Shown here: piece after piece, positions 1 to 6,116 of the stretch | Position numbering within the stretch: the first letter of the stretch is position 1 | Layout: each line of letters begins with the position of its first letter | Source: an uncultured Acidobacteriota bacterium | GTDB lineage: Bacteria; Acidobacteriota; Vicinamibacteria; Vicinamibacterales; UBA8438 | Length of the DNA: 7,277 nucleotides | Direction: 5' to 3' | Assembly: GCA_913043805.1 (NCBI GenBank) | Contig: CAJWMX010000144.1 | Coordinates: 1-7,277, forward strand | Program-made: the position numbers and the translations under genes | Notes under the pieces: generated by a model | The model's input: only the letters and a program-made list of their open reading frames with translations | Told to the model about the DNA's origin: nothing | Databases searched by the model: none

Positions 1-30
1 ACTCGCGGCGTCGGATGACCGGCAGCGAGT
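1..30 (-). terminator. Possible hairpin downstream of the last operon gene
   Basis: The six bases ACTCGC at 1-6 and GCGAGT at 25-30 are exact inverted repeats, with a small inner CGG/CCG pairing around a TCAT loop on the minus strand. The structure begins 13 bases past the stop codon of the SMP-30 lipoprotein gene, where an operon terminator would be expected. The window ends at base 1, so a following T-tract cannot be seen. The pairing is imperfect in the middle, so this remains a weak call. Confidence 0.3.
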
Positions 31-43
31 GCACCGCGGGAGC

Positions 44-1054
44 CTACTGATCGCCCGCCACGTTGACCCGGATGCGGTACAACCCGGTGCGGGCCGTCAT
101 GTAGAGGGTGCGGCGGTCGTCATCGCCGAAGGCGACGTTGGCCGGGACCTCCGTCGGTTTGATCGTGCCGAGATGGCGTCCGTCCGGAGCGATGACCCAG
201 ACGCCTCCGGGGCCGGTGGCCCACAGGTTGCCCTGTGCGTCCACCTTGAGCCCGTCTGGCGCACCTGGCTCATCCACGCCGCTGGCGTCGAGCAGCAGCT
301 CCGCCTCTCCGAGCGTTCCATCCGCCTCTACGCCGTAGGCGTTCCAGAAACCGGCAGCGCTGTCGGCCACATACAGCCGGGACTCGTCGGGCGCGAACGC
401 GATCCCGTTTGGCCCTTCCTGGTCGGCCAGACGGGTTACTTCACCATCGGGAGCGAGGCGATAGATGCCGTTGACATCCTGAGCCCGATCGTCGGGCGTG
501 GGCAGTCCGTAGGGAGGATCGGTGAAGTACAACGTGCCGTCCGAGTGATAGTCCAGGTCGTTCGGGCTGTTGAAGCGCCCGCCCTCGAAGGTGTCGACCA
601 CGACGCTTCGGCTGCCGTCGGCCGCGATCCGCGACAGCCGCCCGTTGAAGTGTTCGGTGAAGACGATGTCTCCGGCGGGATCAACGGTGATGCCGTTCGA
701 GCCGACCAGACCGCTCTCGTACTCGCCTTCGAAGACCGGTGCCAGGAAGTCGCTGACGGTTCCGTCCGGCTCCCACTTGACGATTCTGTTGCCCGGGATG
801 TCGCTGAACAGCAGAAAGCCGTCGCCATCATCGACCCAGACCGGTCCTTCCGTGAAGCCGAAGCCGTCAGCGAGGTGTTCTATCACCGCGTCGGTCGACA
901 CCAGTGCGTCGAAGGCCGGATCCAGCCGCTCGATTGTCCCGGCGCTTGGCGTTGGCTCGGGCGGGGCTGCCGCCTCTTCGACGGGCTCGGGGTCGCCCCC
1001 GCCGCCACACGACACGGCGACCGCCAGGATCGCCACCAAGCACAATCTCTGCAT
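44..1054 (-). CDS. SMP-30/gluconolactonase-type lipoprotein
   Basis: Predicted 336-residue exported lactonase or esterase of the SMP-30/gluconolactonase/LRE family, a six-bladed metal-dependent beta-propeller. Residues 1-16 form a lipoprotein signal ending AVSC (Cys16), followed by a Gly, Pro and Glu-rich linker to about residue 40, so the enzyme is probably membrane-tethered outside the cytoplasm. Family motifs seen: FTEGP at 67-71 (Glu69, expected metal ligand), SPNDL near 163-167 (Asn165), YFTDPPYGL at about 176-184, GPNGIAF at 214-220, and APDGL at 265-269 (Asp267). These match the Glu/Asn/Asp metal site known in the family. The ATG at 1054 is chosen because AGGAG lies 6 bases upstream and the signal peptide begins there; an in-frame ATG at 1156 would overlap the preceding gene. 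It is the last gene of the operon, 23 bases after the related propeller gene. Substrate is unknown. Confidence 0.9.
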   Translation of the reverse strand: MQRLCLVAILAVAVSCGGGGDPEPVEEAAAPPEPTPSAGTIERLDPAFDALVSTDAVIEHLADGFGFTEGPVWVDDGDGFLLFSDIPGNRIVKWEPDGTVSDFLAPVFEGEYESGLVGSNGITVDPAGDIVFTEHFNGRLSRIAADGSRSVVVDTFEGGRFNSPNDLDYHSDGTLYFTDPPYGLPTPDDRAQDVNGIYRLAPDGEVTRLADQEGPNGIAFAPDESRLYVADSAAGFWNAYGVEADGTLGEAELLLDASGVDEPGAPDGLKVDAQGNLWATGPGGVWVIAPDGRHLGTIKPTEVPANVAFGDDDRRTLYMTARTGLYRIRVNVAGDQ

Positions 1055-1060
1055 TGCGTT

Positions 1061-1065
1061 CTCCT
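1061..1065 (-). promoter_or_regulatory. Ribosome binding site deciding the lipoprotein start
   Basis: AGGAG on the minus strand, 6 bases before the ATG at 1054. It supports this start over the ATG at 1156, which would add 34 residues and bury the signal peptide. Confidence 0.75.
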
Positions 1066-1077
1066 CAGGTCGCGTTC

Positions 1078-2001
1078 TTAGTCCAGCGTGACGAACGCGA
1101 GTGCGTAGTTGGGGTTCATCGGAATGACCAGCTGGTTCTGCGACGAGTCGTAGCACATGGACGCGGCACTCGGGATACCCGACGCGATGATCTCGGCGTT
1201 CCCGCCGGGCGGAATCCGGGACACACTCCCGAAGCGGACGCTACTCACGTACTTGGTGCCATCGGCGGTGACCACGACCCCGTCACTGCCCCCTTCGGCG
1301 CTCTGCTCCGTCCGCACGACCGAACCGTTCTGGTCGTAGGTGATGACGGCGTTGTCGCCGACGTTGACCACGACGATGTTGCCGTCCTGGTCGATGGCGA
1401 CGCCATTCGGAGAATTGAGGGGAGCGCCCTCCGCGAACAGCGAGGCTTCGCCGTCCGCCGTGATCTTCCACATCTGGCTGGCTGGCCGCGTGTTCGACGC
1501 GTACACCGTGCCATCGTCGGTCACCGCGATGCCGTTCAGGAGCGTCGAGTCCGGGACGGGGATGGAACGCAGGGGGCGGCCCGTCTCGAGGTCGAAGAGC
1601 TTCACGTGCCTGGAATCAACGGTATAGAGGACGCCATTGCTGATGGCGCTGCCAAGCGGATCGTGGAGCTCCAAACCGTCCCGGCTGGCACCAATCCACT
1701 TGGGGGTGTGGACACTCCCGTCAGGATGGATGAGCGAGACGTAGCCATCGTTGTCGTTCGGTTCGGTCCGGTTGCCGGCGTTCATCGCCAGAATCAGGTT
1801 CTTGCCCGGGTCGAACGTGCAGCTCTCAGTGAAGTGAAAACTGCCATATACCTTCACGTTGTCCGACATCGGCCGCCACTCGCCGGCTTCGCTCCTTGCG
1901 CCGATCGGGTCACCGGCCGAGAAGTCCTGGGCGGTGGCGGGTACTGCGGCGGACATAGCGATGCAGGCCACTTGTACGAATCTCGAACTCATTGCTCCCA
2001 T
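1078..2001 (-). CDS. Secreted SMP-30/NHL-like beta-propeller protein
   Basis: Predicted 307-residue exported beta-propeller related to the SMP-30/gluconolactonase family. Residues 1-25 form a signal peptide with likely cleavage after ATAQ. The mature part repeats NGxAxxxDGxxY/V-type blade motifs: LNGIAVTDDG at 155-164, PNGVAIDQDG at 198-207 and SDGVVVTADG at 239-248. Glu59 (FTES), Asn199 (SPNG) and Asp240 (SDG) could supply the Glu/Asn/Asp metal site of SMP-30 enzymes, but the FTES context is less typical than the FTEGP of its downstream neighbour, so it may be a divergent enzyme or a non-catalytic propeller. The start at 2001 has GGAGG 4 bases upstream; a further in-frame ATG lies at 1992. 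It sits 26 bases after the MerC gene and 23 bases before the second propeller, consistent with co-transcription. Substrate is unknown. Confidence 0.85.
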   Translation of the reverse strand: MGAMSSRFVQVACIAMSAAVPATAQDFSAGDPIGARSEAGEWRPMSDNVKVYGSFHFTESCTFDPGKNLILAMNAGNRTEPNDNDGYVSLIHPDGSVHTPKWIGASRDGLELHDPLGSAISNGVLYTVDSRHVKLFDLETGRPLRSIPVPDSTLLNGIAVTDDGTVYASNTRPASQMWKITADGEASLFAEGAPLNSPNGVAIDQDGNIVVVNVGDNAVITYDQNGSVVRTEQSAEGGSDGVVVTADGTKYVSSVRFGSVSRIPPGGNAEIIASGIPSAASMCYDSSQNQLVIPMNPNYALAFVTLD

Positions 2002-2005
2002 CGTT

Positions 2006-2010
2006 CCTCC
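2006..2010 (-). promoter_or_regulatory. Ribosome binding site deciding the propeller start
   Basis: GGAGG on the minus strand, 4 bases before the ATG at 2001. It supports this start over an in-frame start at 2052, which would lie inside the upstream MerC gene. Confidence 0.65.
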
Positions 2011-2027
2011 GTTCGTTGTGCTTTCCG

Positions 2028-2417
2028 TCAATGGCACCGCTGCTCGCGGCACAGTGTGAAGTTGCGGGTGTGGGCAAACGCGATGATAGTCGCCCCCAGG
2101 ACCGTCGTCACCTTCTCGCCCGTTTCACCAAGGCCGTCATGGCCGAGAATCACCGCGAGCGAGAGCACCATCAGTCCGATTAACCCGGTCGCGAAGACCG
2201 TCACACGCTTGTGCTGGCGACACCCCAGCCCCAGCGCCAGCAGGCTGGTGGGCAACACCGCGAAGAGAAGAGCGAAGTGAAACAGCTCATCCTCGAGCAC
2301 CGTTGCGCTCAGCGCCGGCAACAGCGCGATCGCGACCGGGGTGACGAAGCAGTGGGCGGTGCAGACGAGCGAGATACCGATGGCGGCCTTGTCGATGGTC
2401 GCCTGTGACGTCTTCAT
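2028..2417 (-). CDS. MerC-domain membrane protein
   Basis: 129-residue inner-membrane protein of the MerC family (typically about 130-140 residues, four helices). Predicted helices lie at about 11-37, 46-64, 73-93 and 104-115. The first helix carries the Cys-xxx-Cys pair CTAHC (Cys19, Cys23, with His22), matching the paired-cysteine site of MerC. The C-terminus HTRNFTLCREQRCH (Cys123, Cys128, His116, His129) resembles the family's Cys/His tail. Classic MerC moves mercuric ions, but MerC-domain proteins outside mer operons have no settled function. No merR, merA, merT or merP lies in the window, so mercury resistance should not be assumed. AGGA lies 7 bases before the ATG. The gene follows the second permease by 15 bases, so a role with that transporter, perhaps in metal handling, is inferred. 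Confidence 0.85.
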   Translation of the reverse strand: MKTSQATIDKAAIGISLVCTAHCFVTPVAIALLPALSATVLEDELFHFALLFAVLPTSLLALGLGCRQHKRVTVFATGLIGLMVLSLAVILGHDGLGETGEKVTTVLGATIIAFAHTRNFTLCREQRCH

Positions 2418-2432
2418 GGTCGTTTCCTGACT

Positions 2433-3854
2433 TCAGCCAACAACTGGATACGAGCGGAGGATTCGAGCTCCCACCCCGAACGCGAGCAGCATCGGTAGGG
2501 CCAGCCCCACGATGCCTGCGGACACACGCCCCAGAATCTCGCCGAACGACTCCTCCTGGTACTCGAATACCGGGATCGCGTCATAGTCGGCGGTGGTCAT
2601 GGTCGCCCGGGCCGAGACCTTGGGAATGAAGTAGCTGCGCAACTCATCGTGGTAGCGGTCGACGACGCCCAAGAAATGCTGGTAGCGGGCCAGACCGGTA
2701 CCCGCGATGTCGTTCAACGCTTCCTGCGCGACGACTGCTGGCGATAGCCACTTCAGACGGTTCACCAGAGTTTGCTGTCGGAGAAGCTGGCCGTCGTAGC
2801 GTTCGAGTACGGGGGCCATGGCCCGCTCCACGTCTTCGCGGACGGCATAGGAGCGGAGCGTGAAGTCGTTCGGGTCCGGCTGCTCGCCTTCCGGCAGGTA
2901 CTCGGGATGGTCGGTGTAGTACTGCGAGAGCACCTCGGCCGACCGCGCGTTGGCATCCTCGGTCGCCGTTCGGAGCGCCTGCACCAGCTCGACCCTCGAG
3001 GGAATCGGGTAGCTGGTCGTCACGACGAGGTTGACCGCCGCTGGAGTGATCACCACGACGACCAGCCAGATGCCCGCCAGCAGCATGGCGTTGGTGGCCG
3101 AGCCCTTGCCCAGTGCATTGGCGGCCACCGCCAGACCGAACCACAGCAGGCTGTAGGCCGCGACGACTGCCATCCAGAGCAGCAGTGCGTCCATGGAGGC
3201 CAGGGCGCCACCCGCGGCGGTGTACCCGGCTAGCGAGAACCCAAGTGCCAGCGCCAGGACGACGAGAGCTCGGAGCGCGATCTTGCCGAGTGCCAGTGTC
3301 CACAGCGGCAGGGGCTGAGACAGCAACATCGCCATGGTTCCCTGTTCGCGCTCTGAGCTCAGGAGGTCGTAGCTGAGGGCCAGAATCAGCAGGGGCAAGA
3401 GATAGACCACGACGAAGGCCAGGTCGAAGCGGCCGGATAGCAGGTTGCTCGGGTTCTCGAGCTCGTGGGTGTTGAGAAACGACTGCTTGCTGTTGGTCGA
3501 GACCTGAAAGTAGTAGGGATACAGGTCACTCTGTCCAACCGACAGCGGCGCCAGCGGGGCCGGAGGCAGATAGGCGTAGCGCCGTCCCATCGAGCCCCCG
3601 ACCGAGTCTGGACTGAGCGGATTACGGAATCGGCTGGCGGGCTCCTGACCGCTTTCGACAAAGGCCCGGTGCCCGGCCAAACGGTCGCGTTCCTCGTCCA
3701 GCGCCATCGCGATGTTCTCTCGCTGGAAGGCCGACCAGGTGGCGCCGTTGTACACGCCATACAGGCTGATCAGCGCCATGAGGCCGGCCAGTACCCAGAC
3801 CGTGCGGTCCGCCGCCAGGTTCGTCCATTCGTGCCGGATGATTCGACCGAGCAC
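2433..3854 (-). CDS. ABC-2 transporter permease, DUF3526 type (second subunit)
   Basis: 473-residue permease subunit of an ABC transporter. Predicted membrane helices lie at about 18-36, 144-164, 190-212, 222-246, 254-280 and 441-465. The cytoplasmic motif SSEREQGTM (166-174) after helix 2 is typical of ABC-2 permeases. Two large loops stand out: about 37-143 after helix 1, and about 281-440 before the last helix, as in DUF3526/NosY-like permeases. The second contains SPAVVAQEALNDIAGTG (371-387) and a HF...DRYHDELR stretch (393-406), matching the corresponding region of the upstream permease. The start is GTG at 3854, supported by AGGAG 7 bases upstream. The gene begins 15 bases after the first permease. 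The two permeases presumably pair as a heterodimer driven by the ATPase encoded upstream. Substrate and direction cannot be read from the sequence. Confidence 0.92.
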   Translation of the reverse strand: MLGRIIRHEWTNLAADRTVWVLAGLMALISLYGVYNGATWSAFQRENIAMALDEERDRLAGHRAFVESGQEPASRFRNPLSPDSVGGSMGRRYAYLPPAPLAPLSVGQSDLYPYYFQVSTNSKQSFLNTHELENPSNLLSGRFDLAFVVVYLLPLLILALSYDLLSSEREQGTMAMLLSQPLPLWTLALGKIALRALVVLALALGFSLAGYTAAGGALASMDALLLWMAVVAAYSLLWFGLAVAANALGKGSATNAMLLAGIWLVVVVITPAAVNLVVTTSYPIPSRVELVQALRTATEDANARSAEVLSQYYTDHPEYLPEGEQPDPNDFTLRSYAVREDVERAMAPVLERYDGQLLRQQTLVNRLKWLSPAVVAQEALNDIAGTGLARYQHFLGVVDRYHDELRSYFIPKVSARATMTTADYDAIPVFEYQEESFGEILGRVSAGIVGLALPMLLAFGVGARILRSYPVVG

Positions 3855-3861
3855 CAGCTGT

Positions 3862-3866
3862 CTCCT
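3862..3866 (-). promoter_or_regulatory. Ribosome binding site for a GTG start
   Basis: AGGAG on the minus strand, 7 bases before the GTG at 3854. It supports the non-ATG start of the second permease within the 15-base gap between the permease genes. Confidence 0.7.
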
Positions 3867-3869
3867 GGA

Positions 3870-5285
3870 TCAGACGGGGCGAAGAGCCGAGGCGGCTCGC
3901 ATCGCCAGGGTCAGGGCCACGGCGAGCCAGGCGAACAGCAGCAGGATGCTCAGGCGGTGGTTTGCGAGAACCCACCCGACCGACGGCGCCTGATAGTCGA
4001 ACTCGGGGACGCTTGCCCAGAGGCCGGCTTCCGCCACGTAGCGCCCGGCGCCGGCATTCTGGGCGATATCCTCGTTCATCCGCCCCACATACATCCGTCG
4101 GTACTCTTCGGCGGCCTCGGAGAAGTGGCGGTGTTGCGCCACGTCGGTGCCCGCCAGGCCCATCGAGAGCGACTGCACCGCGAGCAACGGCGCCACGACC
4201 GCGCTCAGGCTGCGTACCCGGTTCTGGGATTCGAACGTGTCGTTCAGGCCGCCGTAGTAGTAGTCGAACACCTCGTTGCCCATCTCCTCGCTCTTCTGGA
4301 AGCGAAGCCCGGCGAAGCTGATCGGCAACTCGTCGACGCTGTCCACACCGTATTCAGCCAGGACCTCCTGCTGATAGGCGGCCATGCGGGCGTCGGTCGG
4401 GCTCTGGCCGTCGAGACCATCAGCCAGCGCCGCCTGGATCCCCGTGGTGAACTCGAACGACGAGGGACTTGGGTAGAGCGAGCGGGCGACGTCGGTCACG
4501 GCGCGCGGGGCCACCAGACCGTTGACGATCCAGAAACCCAGCAGGACGACCAGGGCCAGGCGAGAAGAAGGCGCCTTGGCCGACACGGCCAGTGAGAGGG
4601 CAACGAACACCCCGAAGTACAGCAGGTAGGCCCCCACCATCATCGCCAGCCGCGGCGCGTCCGCCGCCACCTCGGCCCCTGGAGTCGCGAGGGTCAGGGC
4701 GACGACGCCAAGTACGGCCGCCGGAACCAGCACGATCGCCAGCGCGCCTGACACGCCCAGCGCTTTGCCCAGCGCCAGCCGGCCGGGGCTGATGCCCAGG
4801 CTCATGAGCTGACGGAGCGTGCCCTGCTCGCGCTCGCCGGCGAAGACCGAGAAGCCCATCACGATGACCAGCAGCGGGATGAGCAGCTGTAGCACCGTCG
4901 CGGCAGTCAGCTGGCCGAATCGCTGCATCGCTGTGGCATCCTGCGCCGGCCGGAACTCGAACTGGTTCTGCCGATGTCCTTCGAGAAACGCCGACACGCC
5001 GACGTAGGGATCGACACCGGGGTCGATGGCCGACAACGCCATGGTGGGCTTGAAGGCATAGGTGCCGTAGTGCACCGCGGAGTGAGGGTTCTTCTCCCCT
5101 TGGCCCACCCAGTCTTGGCGTGCCGCGGCCTGCGCGGTCTCGTGCTGGGTCTGAACGTCGCGTGTGTGGGCCATGCCCATCAGTACGGCGGCCCCCAACA
5201 GGACCAGGACGGATGTCGAGAGCCAGCGGAATCGACCGTCGCGCAGCATTTCCGTGAGCTCTTTCTTGAAGATCGTTGCGGTCAT
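3870..5285 (-). CDS. ABC-2 transporter permease, DUF3526 type (first subunit)
   Basis: 471-residue ABC transporter permease with the same architecture as its downstream neighbour. Predicted helices lie at about 22-40, 131-149, 177-199, 213-235, 243-260 and 445-463. EREQGTL at 151-157 is the cytoplasmic ABC-2 motif after helix 2. Large loops at about 41-130 and 261-444 are expected to face the periplasm. The second loop holds the conserved-looking stretch QHRHFSEAAEEYRRMYVGRMNxDIA (384-408), comparable with the HF/YH region of the second permease. The two are clearly paralogous yet well diverged, suggesting an obligate heterodimer. The ATG at 5285 has GGGAG 6 bases upstream, placed directly after the ATPase stop codon, so translation is probably coupled. 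Known relatives include NosY-like permeases; identity with NosY is not claimed because no nos genes are present. Confidence 0.92.
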   Translation of the reverse strand: MTATIFKKELTEMLRDGRFRWLSTSVLVLLGAAVLMGMAHTRDVQTQHETAQAAARQDWVGQGEKNPHSAVHYGTYAFKPTMALSAIDPGVDPYVGVSAFLEGHRQNQFEFRPAQDATAMQRFGQLTAATVLQLLIPLLVIVMGFSVFAGEREQGTLRQLMSLGISPGRLALGKALGVSGALAIVLVPAAVLGVVALTLATPGAEVAADAPRLAMMVGAYLLYFGVFVALSLAVSAKAPSSRLALVVLLGFWIVNGLVAPRAVTDVARSLYPSPSSFEFTTGIQAALADGLDGQSPTDARMAAYQQEVLAEYGVDSVDELPISFAGLRFQKSEEMGNEVFDYYYGGLNDTFESQNRVRSLSAVVAPLLAVQSLSMGLAGTDVAQHRHFSEAAEEYRRMYVGRMNEDIAQNAGAGRYVAEAGLWASVPEFDYQAPSVGWVLANHRLSILLLFAWLAVALTLAMRAASALRPV

Positions 5286-5291
5286 GGTGTG

Positions 5292-5296
5292 CTCCC
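5292..5296 (-). promoter_or_regulatory. Ribosome binding site abutting the ATPase stop
   Basis: GGGAG on the minus strand, immediately after the TGA stop of the ATPase gene (5299-5297) and 6 bases before the permease ATG at 5285. The layout suggests translational coupling of ATPase and permease. Confidence 0.65.
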
Positions 5297-6001
5297 TCAG
5301 TCGTGCATCTGTTCGAGATAGATGCGTTCCAGGTCGGCGTGACCGATCTCGGCGGTGGTCAGGGTCTGCTTCAACTGGCCCTGGTTCATGATGCCGACGC
5401 GGGTACCCGATTCCTTGGCCCGGAAAAGGTCGTGAGTGGCCATGAGGACCGCCACGCCTTCACCGCTCAATCGCTGCAGAAGTCGCGAAAACTCGTTCGA
5501 CGCCTTGGGGTCGAGACCGGACGTCGGCTCGTCGAGCAGCAGCGCTTTCGCCTGTTTGGCCAGGGCGATGGCGATGCCCACCTTCTGGCGCATCCCTTTC
5601 GAATAGGTGGAGACGCGTTGATCAGCCACTCCGTCCTGGAGGCCGACCTGCTTGAAGAAGGCGCGGAGCTGGTCCGGTGGGTAGTGGTCCGTGCCGGAGA
5701 GCGCCGTAAAGTAGTCGAGGTTCTCGAGACCCGTCAGGTGCCGGTAGAGCATCACCTGTTCGGGAATGTAGGCGAGCCAGCGTTTCGTCTCGAGCGGCTG
5801 CCGGGTCACGTCGAGCCCGTTGACCTGGGCGGTACCACCCGACGGCTCGATGAAATTGAGGAACAGGTTGATCGTGGTGGTCTTGCCAGCGCCGTTCGCT
5901 CCGAGCAGGCAAAAGACATCGCCCGGCGCCACCTCGAGGTTGAGGCGGTCGAGCGCGGCTACACCGTTGTAGGTCTTTGTCAGGTCGGTAGCTTTCAGCA
6001 T
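5297..6001 (-). CDS. ABC transporter ATP-binding protein
   Basis: 234-residue stand-alone nucleotide-binding subunit, with all motifs intact: Walker A GANGAGKTT (34-42), Q-loop glutamine in IPEQ (Gln82), signature YSKGMRQ (133-139), Walker B ALLLDEP (153-159) with catalytic Glu158, D-loop SGLD (161-164) and switch His190 in ATHD. The SKGMRQ form of the signature is common in ATPases that power ABC-2 permeases, such as the CcmA and NosF-like groups. It should hydrolyse ATP on the cytoplasmic side and drive the two permeases encoded 11 bases downstream. The ATG at 6001 has only a weak Shine-Dalgarno (GGTGAGAAG) upstream. A strong hairpin ends 30 bases before this start and may affect its expression. 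There is no long C-terminal extension. Confidence 0.95.
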   Translation of the reverse strand: MLKATDLTKTYNGVAALDRLNLEVAPGDVFCLLGANGAGKTTTINLFLNFIEPSGGTAQVNGLDVTRQPLETKRWLAYIPEQVMLYRHLTGLENLDYFTALSGTDHYPPDQLRAFFKQVGLQDGVADQRVSTYSKGMRQKVGIAIALAKQAKALLLDEPTSGLDPKASNEFSRLLQRLSGEGVAVLMATHDLFRAKESGTRVGIMNQGQLKQTLTTAEIGHADLERIYLEQMHD

Positions 6002-6031
6002 CGTCTTCTCACCAGAATCGATGAATCCCGG

Positions 6032-6057
6032 ACGTCCGATCGCGTTGCGATCGACGT
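6032..6057 (-). repeat. Strong inverted repeat / hairpin upstream of the ATPase
   Basis: The arms CGATCGC (6037-6043) and GCGATCG (6047-6053) are perfect inverted repeats around a 3-base loop. The stem continues with ACGT (6032-6035) against ACGT (6054-6057), broken only by one unpaired C at 6036. That gives 11 base pairs in 26 bases. In mRNA it would lie 30-56 bases before the ATPase start codon. No T-run follows on the minus strand, so a classical intrinsic terminator is unlikely. A processing or stability hairpin, or a dyad operator, fits better. Confidence 0.6.
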
Positions 6058-6059
6058 AG

Positions 6060-6078
6060 CAACGGCCGTCAACGGCCG
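6060..6078. repeat. Tandem 9-base repeat with 10-bp phase
   Basis: CAACGGCCG occurs at 6060-6068 and again at 6070-6078. Each copy contains the palindrome CGGCCG, and the two copies are one helical turn apart, beside the hairpin at 6032-6057. It might be a protein-binding site, or chance in GC-rich sequence. Confidence 0.4.
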
Positions 6079-6116
6079 CGCGCTCCCGCTAGATGTTCGA
6101 GGACGGACGTACGGAC

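Larger units (their letters stand above)
6002..6116 (-). promoter_or_regulatory. Structured 115-bp gap before the ABC genes
   Basis: This is the only long gap within the operon; the others are 11-26 bp. It encodes no supportable protein. It holds a strong hairpin (6032-6057) and a 10-bp-phased direct repeat (6060-6078). TTGACG occurs on the minus strand in the repeat but has no convincing -10 partner at the right distance. It could be an untranslated spacer, an attenuator or mRNA-processing site, or an operator for a secondary promoter. Confidence 0.45.

Noticed and set aside
29..1081. 350-residue open frame on the plus strand
   Set aside because: Antisense to the SMP-30 lipoprotein gene; no motifs and no convincing ribosome site.
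1055..1156. Longer N-terminus for the SMP-30 lipoprotein from an ATG at 1156
   Set aside because: It would overlap the upstream propeller gene by 79 bases and push the lipoprotein signal inside the protein; the ATG at 1054 has AGGAG at ideal spacing.
2002..2052. Longer N-terminus for the secreted propeller from 2052
   Set aside because: It overlaps the end of the MerC gene and precedes a clear GGAGG plus signal peptide at 2001.
904..2280. 458-residue open frame on the plus strand
   Set aside because: It lies antisense to three well-supported minus-strand genes; its sequence is Arg/His/Val-rich without domain motifs, as expected of a shadow frame in GC-rich DNA.
2028..2417. Mercury resistance (mer) operon
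   Set aside because: Only the MerC-domain protein is present; no merR, merA, merT or merP sequence features occur in the window.
3465..4595. 376-residue open frame on the plus strand
   Set aside because: Antisense to both permeases, whose motifs and ribosome sites are clear; composition is typical of a shadow frame.
3870..6001. nos-type NosF/NosY transporter for nitrous oxide reductase maturation
   Set aside because: The ATPase and permeases resemble this broad type, but no nosD, nosZ or nosL-like gene is present.
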